Assembly: GCA_003164415.1 (NCBI GenBank)
Contig: PLTK01000161.1
Coordinates: 14,841-23,525 of the forward strand
Source of the DNA: Methanobacterium sp.
GTDB lineage: Archaea > Methanobacteriota > Methanobacteria > Methanobacteriales > Methanobacteriaceae
Direction of reading: 5' to 3'
Length of the DNA: 8,685 nt
This document shows, one piece after another, positions 6,629-8,685 of the stretch (positions are counted from its first letter, which is position 1; every line of letters begins with the position of its first letter). The notes under the pieces were generated by a model. That model searched no databases and was not told the DNA's origin. It saw only the letters and a list, made by a program, of their open reading frames with translations. The position numbers were made by a program, and so were the translations under genes.

Positions 6629-6700
6629 ATCCGGACGATGTTCTGTGGATTTTTTGCGAACGTTTGAGTGAGTCAAAAAATCTACGAAGCACGTCCGGAT
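6629..6700. repeat. 72-nt two-stem hairpin element, GC-richer than its surroundings
   Basis: The outer stem ATCCGGACG (6629-6637) pairs perfectly with CGTCCGGAT (6692-6700). The inner stem GATTTTTTG (6648-6656) pairs perfectly with CAAAAAATC (6674-6682), enclosing a 17-base loop. Between the stems TGTTC and GAAGCA can also pair with one bulge. T-runs flank it on both strands (AATTTTTTC on the minus strand near 6606-6614, TTTTCTCAATTTTT on the plus strand at 6707-6720), so it could terminate transcripts from either side. It could also be a dispersed palindromic repeat or a structured RNA; one window cannot decide. Confidence 0.55.
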
Positions 6701-7013
6701 GGTAGATTTTCTCAATTTTTGACTAAATCTTCTAAATTAACTTAATATCTGAATTTAAATAGATATTAAACTCATCATAATGTTAAGTGATGAAATATAA
6801 ACATAGGATTTCGATTTATTACTATAAGATTATTTAACTTAGATTCAATATTAATAATGGATTCAGATACAAATTGAACAAAATATAGGTGGAGAGTTTT
6901 CTTGTCCGTTGATAGTTCTACTAATAAAAATATAAGTCAAAATAAAATAAAAAATAATTTCTAGAAGATATAATTTAAAATTATTTGGAATACCTTCAGA
7001 TGCTAAAATATAT

Positions 7014-7608
7014 TCAATACAATATTTGGTAAGTTTTCCATTTTATAAAATTTCCCTTAGAATCGTATATTGGTTTATCATATATTGTATAATTTTCATC
7101 CATAATTTCCTTTAATTCAGGGTGATATTTTATAGCACTTTGAATGTCCTTTTCTTTAAATCCAGTAATATTTATTTTTCCACTTGAAAAAAGAGTATAT
7201 GTTATATTATCGTTGTCTTTATAAAATAATCCTGGGAAAGTCTCAGGTTCATATGATGAAGAAGAAGTTTTTTAATGATACTATTATCTCTTGTAACGAA
7301 CTTTTCAATTTAATTTCATCTGTCATTACCATATTTTTAATTTCTACATTCTCTAACGAGTTTTTAATACCTACATCGTTAATCAGCTTAACTACTCTAC
7401 TAGCAATATTCTTTACGGTTAGTATATCTTTGACACCCGTTATTAGAAATTTACCTGAACTATAGAATGCAATATAATAGTTTTCTGGTTGTAATCTCAT
7501 TTTAAGCCATACTTTTGTCATTTCTGTATTATCTAATTTATTTGAAAGTAGGTTTAAATCAAATGGTTCTTTCATTTTTGCAACAGCTATAATATTAACA
7601 ATTTCCAT
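7014..7608 (-). pseudogene. TATA-binding protein (TBP) paralog interrupted by a one-base frameshift
   Basis: TBP binds promoter TATA boxes as a saddle made of two similar repeats. The first reading frame (7608-7249, 119 codons) contains repeat 1, with IVNIIAVAKM at the start and FYSSGKFLITGVK at 48-60, plus the beginning of repeat 2 (NVEIKNMV, 87-94). It then runs into FFFII and a stop. The neighbouring frame (7271-7014) continues repeat 2 exactly where it should, with YEPETFPGLFY and LFSSGKINITGFK, and ends in a roughly 40-residue tail unlike normal TBP. Removing one T from the T6 run at 7268-7273 would fuse them into a 197-residue protein; archaeal TBP is about 180. Repeat 1 has lost the YxPExFPG stirrup sequence and has Y where the second intercalating Phe normally sits. 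No ribosome-binding site precedes the ATG, but a TATA box lies about 29 bases upstream, so the transcript is probably leaderless. It may be a pseudogene, a sequencing error, or a gene read by slippage. Confidence 0.85.
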
Positions 7609-7632
7609 AGATTCATTATGAAATCGTCAATT

Positions 7633-7641
7633 CTTATAATT
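7633..7641 (-). promoter_or_regulatory. TATA box of the TBP paralog
   Basis: AATTATAAG on the minus strand is centred about 29 bases before the ATG at 7608. That places the transcription start within a few bases of the start codon. This agrees with the absence of a ribosome-binding site and suggests leaderless translation. Confidence 0.45.
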
Positions 7642-7790
7642 ATTCTTTTATTGAAATATTAGACTTAGATTGTCTCATTGTGCCGAACATGATGAAATTG
7701 TTTAAATTTAAAATGACATTTTATTAATTATAAGAATTTCTTAATTATTAGATTATTATGATCTTAAATGTGATAAATCGTTAACAATCA

Positions 7791-7799
7791 ATACACTTG
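7791..7799. repeat. Inverted repeat, left arm, flanking a TATA box
   Basis: ATACACTTG is an exact inverted match to CAAGTGTAT at 7835-7843. The 35 bases between the arms contain the TATA box, and the right arm falls on the expected transcription start, as in a two-site repressor arrangement. Confidence 0.5.
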
Positions 7800-7812
7800 C
7801 AATTTTGATAAA

Positions 7813-7824
7813 GATATATATAAG
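7813..7824 (+). promoter_or_regulatory. Strong TATA box with no protein gene downstream
   Basis: GATATATATAAG, preceded by AAA and followed by GGG, closely resembles the ferredoxin operon box (AAGATATATAAGG) in the same orientation sense. The predicted start is near 7842. The next called gene on this strand begins more than 400 bases later and has its own promoter signals. Confidence 0.55.
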
Positions 7825-7834
7825 GGTATCGTTT

Positions 7835-7843
7835 CAAGTGTAT
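7835..7843. repeat. Inverted repeat, right arm, at the predicted transcription start
   Basis: CAAGTGTAT is the exact complement of the arm at 7791-7799. Occupation by a dimeric regulator, or looping with the left arm, would cover the promoter. Confidence 0.5.
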
Positions 7844-7996
7844 ATTTTCATTATATCAACAGATACGATTAAGCAAACAAACACCTTATCATTAGACCCT
7901 TCATTTTATAGAGGTTAACTCTTTTACTAAAAAGTACGTATGGGTACATCACTTCTAACCCCATAACACATATTGAAAATAATCAACCACCCTTCT

Positions 7997-8014
7997 AATC
8001 CTATTAGTAGGATT
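7997..8014. other. Small perfect hairpin with tetraloop
   Basis: AATCCTA and TAGGATT pair over 7 bp around TTAG. No T-run follows, so it is not a typical archaeal terminator. It could belong to an untranslated RNA starting near 7842. Confidence 0.35.
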
Positions 8015-8075
8015 CATTTAATTAGAGTTGTTCATATGAAGACTTATTAAAATATTAGCTAAATTTCAGTAAATG

Positions 8076-8118
8076 AATGCTAAAAATCGAGTTTTCAGCA
8101 CTATAAGATTTTTGCATT
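8076..8118. other. Imperfect hairpin, 12 bp with one bulge
   Basis: AATGC-t-AAAAATC (8076-8088) pairs with GATTTTTGCATT (8107-8118) around an 18-base loop. It lies upstream of the two micro-membrane genes. Its role is unknown. Confidence 0.35.
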
Positions 8119-8217
8119 CCTCCTAAAGTGTGGTTACTACACAACAAAAAGTTGTTAGTAAATTTAATAATTAGAAGGCAATAACTGAATATATAATGAA
8201 ATTTAATAAAGTTTAAA

Positions 8218-8236
8218 GGTATCAAAATATGATACC
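8218..8236. promoter_or_regulatory. Perfect palindrome/hairpin upstream of the first small membrane gene
   Basis: GGTATCA and TGATACC are exact complements around AAATA. The element lies just after a TATA-like TTTAATAAAG (about 8202-8211) and about 18 bases before the first start codon. It would therefore cover the transcription start like a repressor operator, or form a leader hairpin. Confidence 0.5.
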
Positions 8237-8253
8237 CCTGTAAATTAGGACTG

Positions 8254-8385
8254 ATGTACATGTTAAAACGAAATAAGAAATTACATAAATTTAACATAAT
8301 TTATAATTTAATATGGCTGTTTTTTGTAATCCTAATTATAATATTTGCACTATTAGAATTAGTGCATACTCTAATCAATTTTTAA
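8254..8385 (+). CDS. Tiny single-helix membrane protein, function unknown
   Basis: The frame encodes 43 residues from ATG 8254, or 41 from ATG 8260. AGGA at 8247-8250 is nine bases from the second ATG, which makes MLKRNKKLHK the preferred beginning. A strongly basic N-terminus (five Lys/Arg in ten residues) is followed by a hydrophobic helix at about residues 16-35 (LIWLFFVILIIIFALLEL). This predicts a single span with the N-terminus inside. I know no family for it. It precedes another tiny membrane gene by 77 bases on the same strand. The length and single helix recall small regulatory or toxin-like membrane peptides, but that is only a size analogy. A chance frame cannot be excluded. Confidence 0.5.
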   Translation: MYMLKRNKKLHKFNIIYNLIWLFFVILIIIFALLELVHTLINF

Positions 8386-8462
8386 AAATAAATATTTACA
8401 TGATTAATCTTGATTTTATTGGTTTCGAGTAAAATACCAAGAATTTAAAAAGAGGATTTAAA

Positions 8463-8630
8463 ATGTTTATTGAACTAATTGTAGGAATAATTTTTATAAG
8501 TTTAGCATTAGCTAATTTAGTAGTTTATTATAAACGTCCTCAATCAGAGAAACGAATTTGGAAGATATATACAATTTTAATATTAATATATGGGGTTTAT
8601 CTTGTTTTGAGTAATTTAAATTATATTTGA
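8463..8630 (+). CDS. Small two-helix membrane protein, function unknown
   Basis: The frame encodes 55 residues with two hydrophobic helices (about residues 2-22 and 36-54) joined by a short positively charged loop (YKRPQSEKRIWK, 24-35). This predicts a hairpin with the loop in the cytoplasm and both ends outside. GAGGA at 8452-8456, six bases before the ATG, is a good ribosome-binding site. Together with the charge pattern it makes this the more convincing of the two tiny genes. It follows the 41-residue membrane protein and may share its transcript. No family was recognised. Both are typical of small proteins missed by automatic annotation. Confidence 0.6.
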   Translation: MFIELIVGIIFISLALANLVVYYKRPQSEKRIWKIYTILILIYGVYLVLSNLNYI

Positions 8631-8685
8631 ATATTAAAATGGGCATCATTATATCCAACTTAATCAGGATAACAATAACTGAATA

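Larger units (their letters stand above)
6339..7013. other. 675-base spacer with a promoter, a palindrome and a long hairpin; no intact gene seen
   Basis: It contains the likely TATA box of the PsbP-like gene, a perfect 20-bp operator-like palindrome, and a 72-nt GC-richer hairpin, all listed separately. The remaining sequence (about 6720-7013) is AT-rich and shows only a GGTGGAG ribosome-binding-like site at 6888-6894 followed by a 20-codon frame, which I do not call a gene. Confidence 0.55.
7609..8253. other. 645-base spacer with promoter elements and hairpins; no protein gene recognised
   Basis: It contains the presumed leaderless promoter of the TBP paralog, a strong plus-strand TATA box inside an inverted repeat, and three hairpins (7997-8014, 8076-8118, 8218-8236). 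A minus-strand open frame at 8055-8297 has no ribosome-binding site and overlaps a better plus-strand gene, so it is not called. A non-coding RNA starting near 7842 is possible. Confidence 0.5.

Noticed and set aside
6786..6830. GTGATGA resembling box C of a C/D guide RNA (also ATGATGA near 7690)
   Set aside because: No CTGA box D at a suitable distance in either case, and no second C'/D' pair.
6888..6964. GGTGGAG followed by a TTG-started 20-codon frame
   Set aside because: The site is good but the frame is too short and polar to judge. It could be a truncated gene start; no support beyond the motif.
7184..7465. Plus-strand open frame of 93 codons opposite the TBP paralog
   Set aside because: The opposite strand carries clear TBP motifs; this frame is hydrophobic only because it is antisense.
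8055..8297. Minus-strand open frame of 80 codons
   Set aside because: It has no ribosome-binding site at its first ATG and a composition like translated AT-rich spacer, and it overlaps the better-supported plus-strand small gene. An internal AGGAGG lies too close to its ATG, leaving only 20 codons.
8639..8685. ATG opening a frame to the right edge (15 codons)
   Set aside because: No ribosome-binding site and too short within the window to support a call; it could be a third small gene.
1..8685. CRISPR array
   Set aside because: No regularly spaced identical repeats are present; the only direct repeat has two degenerate copies about 442 bases apart.

Overview
The window looks like chromosomal DNA of a low-GC methanogenic archaeon, most likely of the order Methanobacteriales (a Methanobacterium-like organism). 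The reasons are a geranylgeranyl reductase/ferredoxin pair for archaeal lipid saturation, two archaeal-type tRNA genes without encoded CCA, an HTH-PhoU protein, a cysteine-rich protein resembling DUF2769, a PsbP-like secreted protein, a TATA-binding-protein (TBP) relative, TATA-box promoters, and GGTGAT ribosome-binding sites immediately before ATG. The genus is inferred; the archaeal assignment is firm.

Positions 1-1023 (minus strand) hold a two-gene operon: a 2x[4Fe-4S] ferredoxin followed 4 bases later by a geranylgeranyl reductase that runs off the left edge. Together they probably hydrogenate isoprenoid chains of membrane lipids. Positions 1334-1560 hold tRNA-Leu(UAA) and tRNA-Thr(GGU). 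Positions 1631-4280 (plus strand) hold a class III cyclic-nucleotide-phosphodiesterase-like metallophosphoesterase, then a tight pair made of an unrecognised five-helix membrane protein and an HTH-PhoU regulator. A cysteine-rich protein made of two similar modules (4468-4869, minus) converges on the PhoU gene, with oligo-T terminators between them.

From about 4870 to the right edge the window becomes gene-poor and very AT-rich, with signs of decay and rearrangement. There is a degenerate direct repeat about 442 bp apart (4891-4975 and 5335-5417), a probable gene remnant (5426-5703, minus), and a secreted PsbP-like protein with a TTG start (5775-6338, minus). These are followed by a 20-bp operator-like palindrome with no gene behind it (6564-6583), a 72-nt GC-richer hairpin (6629-6700), and a TBP paralog broken by a one-base frameshift in a T6 run (7014-7608, minus). 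A strong TATA promoter framed by an inverted repeat (7791-7843) has no protein gene behind it. At the right end, two tiny membrane-protein genes (8254-8385 and 8463-8630, plus) lie behind a perfect hairpin/palindrome.

The most interesting items are the TBP paralog, which is conserved in both halves but interrupted by one base and has an altered first DNA-binding stirrup; the gene-less promoter as a possible non-coding RNA start; and the operator-controlled pair of micro-membrane proteins.
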